Source of the DNA: Parahalioglobus pacificus
Lineage (GTDB): Bacteria; Pseudomonadota; Gammaproteobacteria; Pseudomonadales; Halieaceae
NCBI RefSeq assembly: GCF_014652275.1
Contig: NZ_BMYM01000001.1
Location: 868,001 to 932,000, forward strand
Length of the DNA: 64,000 bases
Reading direction: 5' to 3'
Shown: piece after piece, positions 24,247-33,061 of the stretch
How positions within the stretch are numbered: position 1 is the first letter of the stretch
Layout of the letters: the number at the start of each line of letters is the position of its first letter
The notes under the pieces: generated by a model
Seen by the model: the letters and a program-made list of their open reading frames with translations, nothing else
Databases searched by the model: none
Told to the model about the DNA's origin: nothing
Made by a program: the position numbers and the translations under genes

Positions 24247-24593
24247 GTCATTGCCCAGCTTGCGGGTCGGAGCGCATTGCGCGGCGCGGGGCTTTGTTCC
24301 GCTCTGTGATGCGAAACGAACTGCCAGCTGCCACTTTTGACTGGTACAGCCTTGAACACGATGGGGCGAGGCCGCCTAAATCCCTGTTCCTGCTTGGGAT
24401 AGTGCTGTTCTTGGTGGTGAGCCTGCCCGCCGTCGTACTCTGGTCGCTGGGGTGGTACCAATTGATCCTCTGGCTTGTGGCAGCAGGCACTGTACTTGTT
24501 TGTGCACTCGTATTAGACATTCTCATCACCCACAAGCGCTATCGTCGATGGGCCAGTGGGTGGGTCTGCGACGAGTGTCGTCACACCTTTTAG
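24243..24593 (+). CDS. Small membrane protein with split zinc ribbon
   Basis: A 116-residue protein. It starts MSHCPACGSERIARRG with CPAC, has two hydrophobic helices at about residues 50-67 and 70-88, and ends with VCDECRHTF. The CxxC at each end could combine in one zinc site on the cytoplasmic side of the membrane. Function unknown. The frame is open upstream to 24219, but ATG 24243, overlapping the previous stop codon, is the natural start. Paired with a wHTH-like partner, it forms a compact two-gene unit. Confidence 0.6.
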   Translation: MSHCPACGSERIARRGALFRSVMRNELPAATFDWYSLEHDGARPPKSLFLLGIVLFLVVSLPAVVLWSLGWYQLILWLVAAGTVLVCALVLDILITHKRYRRWASGWVCDECRHTF

Positions 24594-24657
24594 TGGCTCA
24601 TTGCTGGTCATTTTTCGTGCAAAATTTGCACTTTCCCTAGAGTCGACTATGTTGAAT

Positions 24658-24683
24658 GTGGCACGCGCGCCCGCGCGTGCCAC
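24658..24683. repeat. 26-bp near-perfect palindrome
   Basis: GTGGCACGCGCG (24658-24669) and CGCGCGTGCCAC (24672-24683) are exact 12-base inverted arms separated by CC. No T-run follows, so it is not a normal terminator. It could be a regulator site, a cruciform or part of a longer transcript structure. Confidence 0.8.
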
Positions 24684-24729
24684 ACGTCCCCTGGCCGATG
24701 TTTCTGCCCCGAAACATACGGCTAACTTG

Positions 24730-24764
24730 GCCCGCTGCCATTTCATGGTCGCGGGCTTTTTTTT
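24730..24764 (+). terminator. Rho-independent terminator
   Basis: GCCCGC at 24730-24735 pairs with GCGGGC at 24751-24756, with a partly paired centre (TGCCA...TGG), followed by eight T. It ends transcripts coming from 23992-24593. Confidence 0.8.
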
Positions 24765-24965
24765 GATTTAAAACATATAGATAGAGCATATATATAAAGC
24801 GCGTCTAGGTTGTGTTGGTGTGTTTTGTCGCCAGCGGCCATGCACTTGTCGCGCACTGCCATGTGGCGAATCAGACAATGTCCGTAATCTTTCACCTGAC
24901 AGCGAGGAGAGCAGACAACTGCTCCGAGAAACGCGCGAGGCGCGATTAACAGGTAGGAGATAGTC

Positions 24966-25373
24966 ATGCACGAACTGGTACTGAGAATTAACGAGCCCGA
25001 AAAGTGTTACGTGTTTGCGCGCAATGCCGTGCGCAAAGGGCATCCTGAGCTGGCGACCCAGGCGTATCGCAGAGCTGTGGATCTGCGCGCTGAACAGCAT
25101 GACACAGGCAGTGAGGCCGAGTTTGCCGCAGTGCGAGCAATTTATGCCTACGAAGAGGCATTGAGCCACCTGAGAGGCAAGCGCACTCGCGCCACTGGCA
25201 CCTGGCAAATGGTCAATCGTCTGGGCGTGTTGGTGGCCCTGGCCAAGCGACTTGAGTCGCGCAACGGTGAGGACGTATCGCCTGCGCTCAAAGAGCTGGC
25301 AATGGAGGACTACAGTTTTGAAGCGGTGCGCAACGCGTACCCGGACGCATTCGAGCATCAGCAAGCAGCTTGA
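24966..25373 (+). CDS. Uncharacterised helical protein (135 residues)
   Basis: A 135-residue soluble protein, not recognised. It is probably all-helical: MHELVLRINEPEKCYVFARN, then KGHPELATQAYRRAVDLRAE and a later VRAIYAYEEALSHLRGKR. The two Tyr/Ala-rich helix pairs are reminiscent of TPR-like packing. GGTAGGAG at 24952-24959 is a good ribosome binding site. It is flanked by terminators on both sides, so it is likely a single-gene transcript. No function can be proposed. Confidence 0.6.
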   Translation: MHELVLRINEPEKCYVFARNAVRKGHPELATQAYRRAVDLRAEQHDTGSEAEFAAVRAIYAYEEALSHLRGKRTRATGTWQMVNRLGVLVALAKRLESRNGEDVSPALKELAMEDYSFEAVRNAYPDAFEHQQAA

Positions 25374-25411
25374 TGCCGATACAGGCTCCATGCGGAGAAG
25401 TTCCCTACCTT

Positions 25412-25451
25412 GGCCCTGCCCGCACAGTTCGGGAGTGACAGGGCCTTTTTT
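25412..25451 (+). terminator. Rho-independent terminator
   Basis: GGCCCTG (25412-25418) pairs with CAGGGCC (25439-25445), with an inner CCCG/CGGG pair, followed by six T. It terminates the 24966-25373 gene. Confidence 0.9.
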
Positions 25452-25492
25452 AGGGGAGCTCAGCAACCGTTCGGCTAAAGGAGATCTAAGTG

Positions 25493-25732
25493 ATGAAAAC
25501 ACTGGCATTAACTTCAGATACCGGCAGCCATTGTGTTGCCCTGGAGTTCACGGAATTTGAATTGACCACACTGGTGGCACTGGTTGAGCAAGGCGTTACC
25601 GCCTTGGGGGTGCAGACAGAGGAATCGGGCGAAACCGATTTGGTCAAACAACGTATGAAAGCGGTAGCTGTTGAGTTCGGCAAGGTACTTGCCCACTTTG
25701 AACTCCTGGCTTCCAACGACGAACCCCTGTAG
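25493..25732 (+). CDS. Small acidic protein, unknown function (79 residues)
   Basis: A 79-residue acidic protein, not recognised. It contains VALEFTEFELTTLVALVEQG and LVKQRMKAVAVEFGKVLAHF, which would form two amphipathic helices. AAAGGAGAT at 25478-25486 is a strong ribosome binding site. A GTG at 25490 is an alternative start. It stands between two strong terminators, so it is a monocistronic gene and probably well expressed. Confidence 0.65.
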   Translation: MKTLALTSDTGSHCVALEFTEFELTTLVALVEQGVTALGVQTEESGETDLVKQRMKAVAVEFGKVLAHFELLASNDEPL

Positions 25733-25750
25733 GAAACATCCCTACCTTTA

Positions 25751-25775
25751 CCCGGCCAATGGCCGGGTTTTTTTT
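25751..25775 (+). terminator. Rho-independent terminator
   Basis: CCCGGCC AAT GGCCGGG with an eight-T tail, just after the small acidic protein gene. Confidence 0.95.
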
Positions 25776-25895
25776 GCCCGCGAAAAGGCGCTCTGTTCCA
25801 ATACCGTAGTGCGCGAACTGTCTTATTCTGTTCATCAATGTGTAATATCGTTAGCGGTTGTTACCTGATCGATCAGTGATCCGCGCGGAGCGTCC

Positions 25896-28037
25896 ATGTC
25901 AAACCCCTTAAAGAAACGGCTCGCCGATCTGGATGACAGCCTGTTCATCCCTCGTGAGCTCAGCTGGCTGTCGTTTAATTCCAGAGTGCTTCAGGAGGCG
26001 GCAGACCCCCGGACGCCCGTGATACAGCGACTGCGCTATCTCGGCATTTTCTCCAACAACATGGATGAGTTCTTTCGAGTGCGGGTAGCGGAGGTGAGAA
26101 GGCTGATCTCCGTTAGCAGCGGTGCCCAGCGCCAGCGCGCCAAAGACCTCCTGGTGGATATTCAAAGCGAAGTTGTTGCGCTTCAGCGGGATTTCGAGCG
26201 CATCTATGACGATGTACTGCGGGCACTTCGTCAGCGAAAGATCTACATGGTGAACGAGCGTCAGCTGGATGAGGGCCAGGCGGCGTTTGTGCAGAGCTAT
26301 TTTACCAACAAAGTATTGCCGGAGTTGGAGCCAATCCTCCTGCGGGACGGGCAGGCCATTCCGGTACTCACTGACGAGTCGCTTTATCTGGCAGTGGATA
26401 TTCTCTCGGGTGACGATTATTTCTACGCGCTGGTGGAACTGCCCACCGATCACCTGGATCGATTTGTAGAGATTCCAAAGCGTAAGGGGAAGGGTGGACG
26501 CGTATTCATGGCGTTGGACAACGTGATTCGCGCCTGTCTGCCCCAGGTTTTCCGGGGTGTTGTGCCTATCGACGAGGCGTCTGCTTACTGCTTCAAGTTC
26601 TCCCGAGACGCAGAATTGGAATTGGACGCCAGTATTACTGAGAGCCTGATTGAGAAGATGGCTACCAGTTTGAAGCAGCGTCGCAAAGCCGATGCTGTCA
26701 GGTTTGTCTACGACGAAAAAATGCCGGAGCGTTTGCTGAGCTACTTGCGAACGCGTTTTGGCTTTGGCAAGTACGATAGCCTGATTCCGGGCGGGCGCTA
26801 TCACAACTCTAAGGATTTCATCGGATTCCCCAATGTGGGGCCCAAGTACCTCGAGTTTAAACCTCTGCCGCCCATCAGGATTGAGCGCCTTGAGCAGGGG
26901 CGCAGTCTTTTCGATACGATTCGCGAACGCGATGTCTTTTTGTATTACCCCTATCACCCCTTCGACTACATCGTCGATTTACTGAAAACGGCGGCGCTGG
27001 ATCCCCAGGTGTTAACCATTCGTATCTGCCTTTACCGGGTCGCCTCGGACTCGCGCATTGTGGATGCCCTGTTGAATGCGACAGCCAATGGCAAGCGCGT
27101 GATGGCCGTGGTTGAGCTGGCGGCGCGTTTTGACGAAGCCGCCAACATTAGTTGGGCTCAGCGACTGACCGAAGCGGGCATCGAGGTAATCTTCGGCATA
27201 CCGGGACTCAAGGTACACAGCAAGCTGCTCTTGATAGAGCGGCGTGAAGAGAAAGGCATTCGCTATTACAGCCATGTGGGCACGGGCAACTTCAACGAAA
27301 AAACAGCGCGACTCTACACGGACTTTACTCTGCTGACCCGTGACCAGAATATTGGAAAAGATGTAGCCAGCATCTTTGAGTTCCTGAAGTACCCCTACCG
27401 TCGGCCCAATTACAAGCTGCTGCTGGTTTCACCACACAGCTCCCGCAGCGGTCTGATGGAGTTGATTGACCAGGAAATCGCCAACGCCCGCGATGGCTAT
27501 CACGCCGAGATGGTGCTCAAGTGCAATAACCTGGTTGATCGGCAGCTGACCATGAAGTTGTATGAGGCCAGTGATGCCGGCGTTGACGTGAAGCTCATTG
27601 TTCGCGGTATGTGCTCCCTGAAACCAGGCGTCAAAGGTATCTCAGACAATATTCGCGCGGTCAGTATTGTGGATCGTTATCTGGAACACCCGCGGGCCTA
27701 TGTTTTCCACAATAAAGGTAACCCTCGCTATTTCATTGGGTCGGCGGATCTTATGACGCGCAATCTGGATTATCGGGTGGAAGCGCTGTGTCCCATATTC
27801 GATGAGGATGCGCAGGATGTGATGCAGGCGATCCTGGATCAGCAATGGCATGACAATGTGAAGGCCCGAGTGCTGAATGCAGAGCAGGATAATGTGCGTG
27901 TTTCAGTACGCAAGAAGGTTGCGCGCATCCGCTCCCAGGAGACCATCCATCGTTACCTGAAAACCGGGAAACTGCCGCGCTACCCTAAAACCACTATGCG
28001 TGATGGGCCCAAGCGACGTCGTAAGAAGAATCTCTGA
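25896..28037 (+). CDS. ppk1: Polyphosphate kinase 1
   Basis: A 713-residue PPK1 that reversibly makes inorganic polyphosphate from ATP. The N-terminal domain begins FIPRELSWLSFNSRVLQEA and includes LGIFSNNMDEFFRVRVAEV. The autophosphorylated His441 is in LKVHSKLLLIERR and the second active-site His605 in YVFHNKGNPRYFIGSADLM. Length is normal. No exopolyphosphatase (ppx) gene is adjacent. The region before the ATG contains GATCGATCAGTGATC, a short dyad of unknown role. Confidence 0.96.
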   Translation: MSNPLKKRLADLDDSLFIPRELSWLSFNSRVLQEAADPRTPVIQRLRYLGIFSNNMDEFFRVRVAEVRRLISVSSGAQRQRAKDLLVDIQSEVVALQRDFERIYDDVLRALRQRKIYMVNERQLDEGQAAFVQSYFTNKVLPELEPILLRDGQAIPVLTDESLYLAVDILSGDDYFYALVELPTDHLDRFVEIPKRKGKGGRVFMALDNVIRACLPQVFRGVVPIDEASAYCFKFSRDAELELDASITESLIEKMATSLKQRRKADAVRFVYDEKMPERLLSYLRTRFGFGKYDSLIPGGRYHNSKDFIGFPNVGPKYLEFKPLPPIRIERLEQGRSLFDTIRERDVFLYYPYHPFDYIVDLLKTAALDPQVLTIRICLYRVASDSRIVDALLNATANGKRVMAVVELAARFDEAANISWAQRLTEAGIEVIFGIPGLKVHSKLLLIERREEKGIRYYSHVGTGNFNEKTARLYTDFTLLTRDQNIGKDVASIFEFLKYPYRRPNYKLLLVSPHSSRSGLMELIDQEIANARDGYHAEMVLKCNNLVDRQLTMKLYEASDAGVDVKLIVRGMCSLKPGVKGISDNIRAVSIVDRYLEHPRAYVFHNKGNPRYFIGSADLMTRNLDYRVEALCPIFDEDAQDVMQAILDQQWHDNVKARVLNAEQDNVRVSVRKKVARIRSQETIHRYLKTGKLPRYPKTTMRDGPKRRRKKNL

Positions 28038-28176
28038 ATGTGATAACGAGCATAGGAGATGTTGGTTTTCGTACTGATAAAAACGTGCCGATGGGCAAGC
28101 ATGACTGAGGCTATAGGTTAATGGGAAGAGTAGCCAGAAACCGTTCCGATCTAGGTTGTTCTTAGTGCGTTGAAAT

Positions 28177-28266
28177 ATGGAGCCCGGGTACGGCTTGGGT
28201 GTTGGCGTTCATCAGTGCATCTACACCTCAAACTCTCCCCACCTTACCGGGCGGATCGGGCTCCAT
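28177..28266. repeat. Long-spaced inverted repeat after ppk1
   Basis: ATGGAGCCCG (28177-28186) and CGGGCTCCAT (28257-28266) are exact 10-base complements with 70 bases between. The inner flanks (GGTACGG / CCTTACC) pair partly, so the whole may fold into a long hairpin. It sits in the 240-base gap between convergent ppk1 and an AraC gene, where no gene is seen. Confidence 0.6.
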
Positions 28267-28277
28267 CCAACGCCGCC

Positions 28278-29321
28278 TTACTGGGATCTAGACGATGGTG
28301 TCGATCCCTGATGGAGGCGTTTGGAGTATTGCCGCGGCGACATCTTCAAGTGTTTTTTAAAGAATCTCGAAAACGCCGCCGCATCGGTAAAGCCCAGGCG
28401 CTCACTAATGGCCAACATATTGAGATCGGAGTCATTTAGGTACTCCAGGGCGAGGTCAATACGCGCGATATCGAATAGGCTCTGATAGGTGGTGCCGCCC
28501 TGTTTTAACTTGTGTTGCAGCGTGCGCGGACTGAGACCTAGTGAGTCCGCCACGCGATCTACTGACGCTTCCTCCCTGTTCAGCGACAGACGAATAGCAC
28601 GATCGACTTCCAATACGAACGGTATATTCCACTCTACATCGTCAGATGTCGCATAGGGTTGTGCAAATGTTGGTCTATCAGCCACAACCGTAATGGTGCG
28701 CTCAGAATCTGCCTTGCTGATGCGGATTGCGTTGGCGTCCTGATTGAAACTGAGTTTGTCCCCAAAGACCTTGTACAGAGGTCTTGGATTTTCGGGAGCA
28801 GAGTGGCGGAACTGTACCTGCTCTGCACGCCAGTTGTTGCCCAGCAAGCGCCGCATCTCATGCATGAAGATCGCACACGCCAGTTCCACGACCTGAACTC
28901 GGCTGGTATTCAGGCCTCGCCCCCATTTCGGGTCCCATCTCGCTTCGAGGGATATGGACATTCCCCGCTCATCCTCGATCAATGGGGAAGATATAGTGCT
29001 TGCGTGGGACTCCAGGTGCGCGGCAATGGTGCGCAACACCTCGCCAACCGTTTTCGCCCGGCGAATCAACTGCCACACCGGACCCAATAAATGCCAACCC
29101 TGTATTGGCGCCAGCTTCAGGGAAAAGAATCGATCACCGCAGACAGACGCCGCTTCCTCGAGGTAATCATTGAATACGCCTCCCTCGATAAAAAGATCCG
29201 GCCTGTACAGTGCGGACGGCGTTAGGCCCACACGACGGGCTATGCATTCCGGGTCATGCCCATAGCTCTCAACCAGGTTCGCCACTCCCGCGAACGCTCG
29301 ACTCGGCGTGTTTTTGATCAT
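28278..29321 (-). CDS. AraC-family regulator (arabinose-binding-like N-terminus)
   Basis: A 347-residue regulator from the chosen ATG (MIKNTPSRAFAGVANLVESY). The effector domain is like that of the 22859 gene, and the C-terminus has the two helix-turn-helix motifs VADSLGLSPRTLQHKLKQG and MLAISERLGFTDAAAFSRFF. The frame remains open to an ATG at 29429, which would add 36 atypical residues; the shorter form matches the family length. It is divergent from the DUF1214/DUF1254/TonB receptor genes and probably controls them, which is inference from position. Confidence 0.85.
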   Translation of the reverse strand: MIKNTPSRAFAGVANLVESYGHDPECIARRVGLTPSALYRPDLFIEGGVFNDYLEEAASVCGDRFFSLKLAPIQGWHLLGPVWQLIRRAKTVGEVLRTIAAHLESHASTISSPLIEDERGMSISLEARWDPKWGRGLNTSRVQVVELACAIFMHEMRRLLGNNWRAEQVQFRHSAPENPRPLYKVFGDKLSFNQDANAIRISKADSERTITVVADRPTFAQPYATSDDVEWNIPFVLEVDRAIRLSLNREEASVDRVADSLGLSPRTLQHKLKQGGTTYQSLFDIARIDLALEYLNDSDLNMLAISERLGFTDAAAFSRFFKKHLKMSPRQYSKRLHQGSTPSSRSQ

Positions 29322-29488
29322 GGGAAAGTTACTTTCGAGGCACCAATCATTGCGCGATATATCAAGTTTGACCCGCAACGGAACAATACCATGGTCGAGG
29401 AAATTGCGCTGAATCAGCACCAGTTCCATTAGTAAAAAACAATACGGGGGTCATCACAATCATCACTCTACGCACCCTACGCTGGCCA

Positions 29489-30067
29489 TTGGCAGTGCTG
29501 CTGAGCCTGGCCTTTTCCGCTCTTCTCCTGCTGGTGACCATTAAAGCTGGGCTGGGGAACTCCTTCCTGAAAAATGGCGACTGGCGCACCAGCGAGAGCA
29601 TTGGTGCCGCAGATGCTGACGTCATTGTCAGGGCGGTGGTTGCCATTGGTGGCTTGTTGGCTTCTACCCGCGAAGACTCCATGTATTACACCATTAGTTC
29701 AGTGGCCGGGGAGCCTCTGAACCTGGACTGCCGCTACCGCATTGAAGGCGGCGACTACGACGCCAACTGGTGGAGTATCACGGCCTACGGGTGGGACTAC
29801 TTCCTGATCCCCAATGAGCAGAAGCGCTATTCCTTCAACAACGACAACATCAACCGCGGCGAGGATGGCCGCTGGGTTATTCACGTTAGCGCCACGGAGG
29901 AGAATGGCAACTGGCTACCGGTGGGACCGTCCGGTGCGCCTGCATCTGAAAAGTCTACCCATCACGACTTCGACTTATTGCTGCGGCTGTACACGCCCGG
30001 CGAGGCCTACTTGCAGAACCCTGGGTCGGCACCACTGCCTGTGGTTACGCAGGAGGGCTGCTCATGA
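29489..30067 (+). CDS. DUF1214 domain protein
   Basis: About 192 residues with a single N-terminal hydrophobic helix (LLSLAFSALLLLVTIKAG) and a DUF1214 core: MYYTISSVAGEPLNLDCRY, DANWWSITAYG, YFLIPNEQKRYSFNNDN and NWLPVGP. The protein is likely tethered in the periplasm. DUF1214 commonly accompanies DUF1254, here the next gene, overlapping by four bases (ATGA). The start is uncertain: there is no ATG in frame. TTG 29489 or GTG 29495 would begin inside the hydrophobic helix, and the upstream frame (TLRTLRWP) looks like its natural basic flank. Confidence 0.75.
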   Translation: MAVLLSLAFSALLLLVTIKAGLGNSFLKNGDWRTSESIGAADADVIVRAVVAIGGLLASTREDSMYYTISSVAGEPLNLDCRYRIEGGDYDANWWSITAYGWDYFLIPNEQKRYSFNNDNINRGEDGRWVIHVSATEENGNWLPVGPSGAPASEKSTHHDFDLLLRLYTPGEAYLQNPGSAPLPVVTQEGCS

Positions 30068-30585
30068 GCTGGTTGCGCTGGATAGCAGCAATTTTAGTGT
30101 GCGGCTGGCTGGGGCAGTACGCGCTGGCCATGCTGGTACCGCACCTGGTGATGGAGCGCCTTTACCAAAAATTCGCAGAAGCACGAGCGCCTAATCAGAT
30201 GAACCTGACTCCGCGGCCTGATGAAAACTCTCGCTGGGTGGTACGCCCAAGCCCGGACCTTCTCTATGCCAGTTGCCTGTACAACCTCGAGCAGGGACCG
30301 GTAGTGATTAGCGCCCCCGTGCCCGAGCGCTACTGGTCCATGCAGTTCTATCAGATGAACACCGATAACTTCGCCGGGATTAGCAACCAGCGTGAGCAGC
30401 GCTTTCGGGTTGGGACACGCGTTGAGGTAACCCTGATCGGCCCCGACGCTGACCCCGCCGAATATTCCGGTGAAGTCATTCAATCGCCCACTACCCGCGG
30501 CGTTATGTTATTGCGCGCGTCGGGCATCGGTGATGCATCACAGTCGCAGGCCGCCATCGCAGGGAGCCGTTGCGCGCCTCTATAG
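30064..30585 (+). CDS. DUF1254 domain protein
   Basis: A 173-residue protein with an N-terminal helix (WLRWIAAILVCGWLGQYAL) and a DUF1254 core: TPRPDENSRWVVRPSPDLLY, SCLYNLEQGPVVISAPVP, RYWSMQFYQMNTDNFAG. In many bacteria DUF1254 and DUF1214 are fused in one protein; here they are two genes. The role is not known. Overlap with the DUF1214 gene (ATGA) points to co-translation, and a TonB-dependent receptor gene follows 43 bases later. Confidence 0.8.
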   Translation: MSWLRWIAAILVCGWLGQYALAMLVPHLVMERLYQKFAEARAPNQMNLTPRPDENSRWVVRPSPDLLYASCLYNLEQGPVVISAPVPERYWSMQFYQMNTDNFAGISNQREQRFRVGTRVEVTLIGPDADPAEYSGEVIQSPTTRGVMLLRASGIGDASQSQAAIAGSRCAPL

Positions 30586-30628
30586 CTCTTACAAATTTAA
30601 ACAATAAACACAAAAAGGAAACTGGATT

Positions 30629-33061
30629 ATGCACGCTACATACGAACGACTCCGACGCAATGCTCCTGGTAAGACTGTGCTGGCTGCCGCGGTTGCCAGC
30701 CTCAGCGTAGCCGGCGCCACCGAGGTAAATGCTCAGGCTCTGGTGCTGGAAGAAGTTATTGTGACTGCACAGATGCGGACTGAGAGCCTGCAAGACGTAC
30801 CCATCTCCGTTGCCACCATGAGCGGCGACAGAATTGATGATCTCGGTTTCGTTTCGCTCCAGGAGATCACTCAATACATGCCGAACGTGACAGTCAACGC
30901 CGGCTCAGGTACGCCTAACCTGTTCATTCGCGGCATTGGCTCCGGCACCAATCAGGGCTTCGAGCAGTCTGTGGGGATGTATATCGATGGCGTCTATGCA
31001 GGTCGCGGACCACTGGCGGCGGTGCCAACCACCATGGATCTGGCGCGCGTTGAAGTTCTTAAGGGCCCTCAGGGGATTCTATTTGGCAAAAATACGATTG
31101 CTGGTGCAATCAATATCACCAGCAACAAGCCCAGCGACGAGTTCGAGAGCATGGTCGAGGCGATGTACGAGTTCGAATACGGTGGGCAACAATACAACAT
31201 GGTTCTGAACGGTCCGTTGACAGACGGATTGTCTGGACGTCTCGCTGTACGACACGATGCGCCCGGCGATGGCTGGTGGGAAAACGTTGCCACCGGGGAT
31301 GACGGCCCTGAGTTTGACAACTGGTATGCCCGCGGCAGCCTGCGCTGGGAAGCCACGGACAACTTGGAAATCAATGCCAAGTACGAGTACGGCGATTTCG
31401 AGAGTGATAATACGCAGACGGTTGTTTATCAGTCGGATTTCGTCGGACAGGAAAACTTTGCTGGCGTAGTGCCGATTCCCGTGGTCTCGGACTTCGATAA
31501 GGGTGCAGGGGATGCTGGGACCCGCAAAACGACCGACACGGAAGTCCTAGCCCTAACTATCGATTGGCATATGGATTTTGCTACGTTGACTTCGATCACG
31601 TCCTACTCGGCCTATGACTTGCTATCGACTGGCGATACCGATGTCGCCGCCGCACCCTCTCTCCATCGTACACGCTGGGAAGACTTCGAACAGTACAGCC
31701 AGGAACTGCGTCTTGTATCACCAGGCGGCGAGACTTTCGACTGGATTGCGGGCGCTTATTTCCAGCGCAATGAGCTGGATATCAGCCGGCGCTTGGAAAC
31801 CGTGGATTTTCTGCAGTCGGGCCCTTTAAGCACCTCCGCCTTGTATGCACCGGACCCCGGCGTTCCCAGTGTTTTCGATCAGGAAGCCGAGAGCTGGGCA
31901 GTCTTTGGCCAGGGGACCTGGAATGTTACTGACGCCCTGCGCCTGACGCTGGGATTACGCTACAACGAAGAGACAAAAGATCTCGACAAAACCACTAACT
32001 CTGAGGGTTTACAGGTCAGGGCAGGATTTAATCCTAATCTTCTCGTATATTCCGATCCCGCCAATTTCTACTCGATTGCAGACCTGCGCCAGCACAGCTT
32101 TACCGACCTGAGTCGCGATGAAGACAAAGTGACTTACTCCACCAATGTTCAGTGGGACGTTACCGACGACACGATGCTTTACGCCAGTGTCAGCACCGGT
32201 TTCAAGGGCGGCGGTTTCGATGAGTCCTATAGCGGTGCTGGCTATGAGATTCGCCTCGTGAACCCAATTACCAACGAGCCCCTCGGAGGATCTGTTCCCG
32301 GAAACGACCCATCGATACTCGAGGTCGAAGACGAGGAGGTTCTAGCCTATGAACTGGGTGCCAAGATGAGCTTGCTGGAGGGCGCAGCGGAATTGAATTT
32401 TGCTGCTTTTCGGATGGAGTACGACAACTTACAGGTCAGTTCGTTGGTCGGTGATGTTTTCCGTGTAGGTAATGCGGCCGAGGCGATTAGTCAGGGTTTG
32501 GAACTGGATGGCCGCATAGTGTTGGCCGAGGGACTGACTCTTGGTGGCGCAATCGGCTACCTGGACGCCTCCTATGAAGACTTCACCGGTGCCACCTGTA
32601 CCACCCCCCAATCCATGGACCCGGCGAACAATCCCGGTTGCCTGACTGAAGACGGCAGTAATATCACTGCACCACGGCAGCCCGGCGGACAGGATCTCAG
32701 CGGAGAGACACTGGTATTCGCGCCGGAGTGGAGTGCCAGCCTGTTCGCCCAGTATGTGGTTCCTCTGGGGAGCAGTATGGAGCTGATCAATAGCTTGGAT
32801 ATCAACTACAGCGATGAGTTTTTCACGGCGCTCGATCTTGATTCGAATACCCCTCACGACGCGACGACTATCGTTAACGTCCGTATTGCCCTAGCCAGTA
32901 TCGATGACACGTGGTCATTGGCCCTGATAGGCAAGAACCTGACTGATGAAGAGACATATCTCTGGAGAGACGACTTGCCGGTTACAAACTCCAACAGCTA
33001 CTACGCCGTGCCGGAGCGGCCGCGCACGATAGCTTTGCAAGCCAGGTACCGGTTTCGTTGA
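30629..33061 (+). CDS. TonB-dependent receptor
   Basis: An 810-residue outer-membrane receptor. A signal peptide ends near VNAQA (residue ~36). The plug starts with VLEEVIVTAQMRTESLQDVP, a TonB-box-like then plug motif. The family landmark VEVLKGPQGILFGKNTIAGA is at residues ~137-156, and the barrel ends in ...LQARYRFR with a terminal aromatic-basic strand. It takes up a large or scarce ligand using TonB energy. Placement behind DUF1214/DUF1254 and an AraC regulator suggests a lipid, sterol or aromatic-type ligand, but that is a guess. Confidence 0.92.
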   Translation: MHATYERLRRNAPGKTVLAAAVASLSVAGATEVNAQALVLEEVIVTAQMRTESLQDVPISVATMSGDRIDDLGFVSLQEITQYMPNVTVNAGSGTPNLFIRGIGSGTNQGFEQSVGMYIDGVYAGRGPLAAVPTTMDLARVEVLKGPQGILFGKNTIAGAINITSNKPSDEFESMVEAMYEFEYGGQQYNMVLNGPLTDGLSGRLAVRHDAPGDGWWENVATGDDGPEFDNWYARGSLRWEATDNLEINAKYEYGDFESDNTQTVVYQSDFVGQENFAGVVPIPVVSDFDKGAGDAGTRKTTDTEVLALTIDWHMDFATLTSITSYSAYDLLSTGDTDVAAAPSLHRTRWEDFEQYSQELRLVSPGGETFDWIAGAYFQRNELDISRRLETVDFLQSGPLSTSALYAPDPGVPSVFDQEAESWAVFGQGTWNVTDALRLTLGLRYNEETKDLDKTTNSEGLQVRAGFNPNLLVYSDPANFYSIADLRQHSFTDLSRDEDKVTYSTNVQWDVTDDTMLYASVSTGFKGGGFDESYSGAGYEIRLVNPITNEPLGGSVPGNDPSILEVEDEEVLAYELGAKMSLLEGAAELNFAAFRMEYDNLQVSSLVGDVFRVGNAAEAISQGLELDGRIVLAEGLTLGGAIGYLDASYEDFTGATCTTPQSMDPANNPGCLTEDGSNITAPRQPGGQDLSGETLVFAPEWSASLFAQYVVPLGSSMELINSLDINYSDEFFTALDLDSNTPHDATTIVNVRIALASIDDTWSLALIGKNLTDEETYLWRDDLPVTNSNSYYAVPERPRTIALQARYRFR

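Larger units (their letters stand above)
24594..24965. other. Intergenic region with two palindromes and a terminator
   Basis: No gene is seen in this 372-base gap. It contains GTGCAAA A TTTGCAC at 24617-24631, a 26-bp palindrome at 24658-24683, a terminator at 24730-24764, an AT-rich promoter-like tract at 24771-24800, and GGTAGGAGATAG just before the next gene's ATG. Confidence 0.6.

Noticed and set aside
24658-24683. Palindrome as a Rho-independent terminator
   Set aside because: There is no T-run after the stem; the true terminator lies at 24730-24764.
25908-26957. A 349-codon open frame on the minus strand inside ppk1
   Set aside because: It is fully antisense to a strongly supported polyphosphate kinase gene, has no recognisable domain, and is expected from the codon bias of a GC-rich gene.
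28177-28266. tRNA or known riboswitch
   Set aside because: No acceptor, anticodon or T-arm pattern can be drawn and no conserved riboswitch core is visible; kept only as an inverted repeat.
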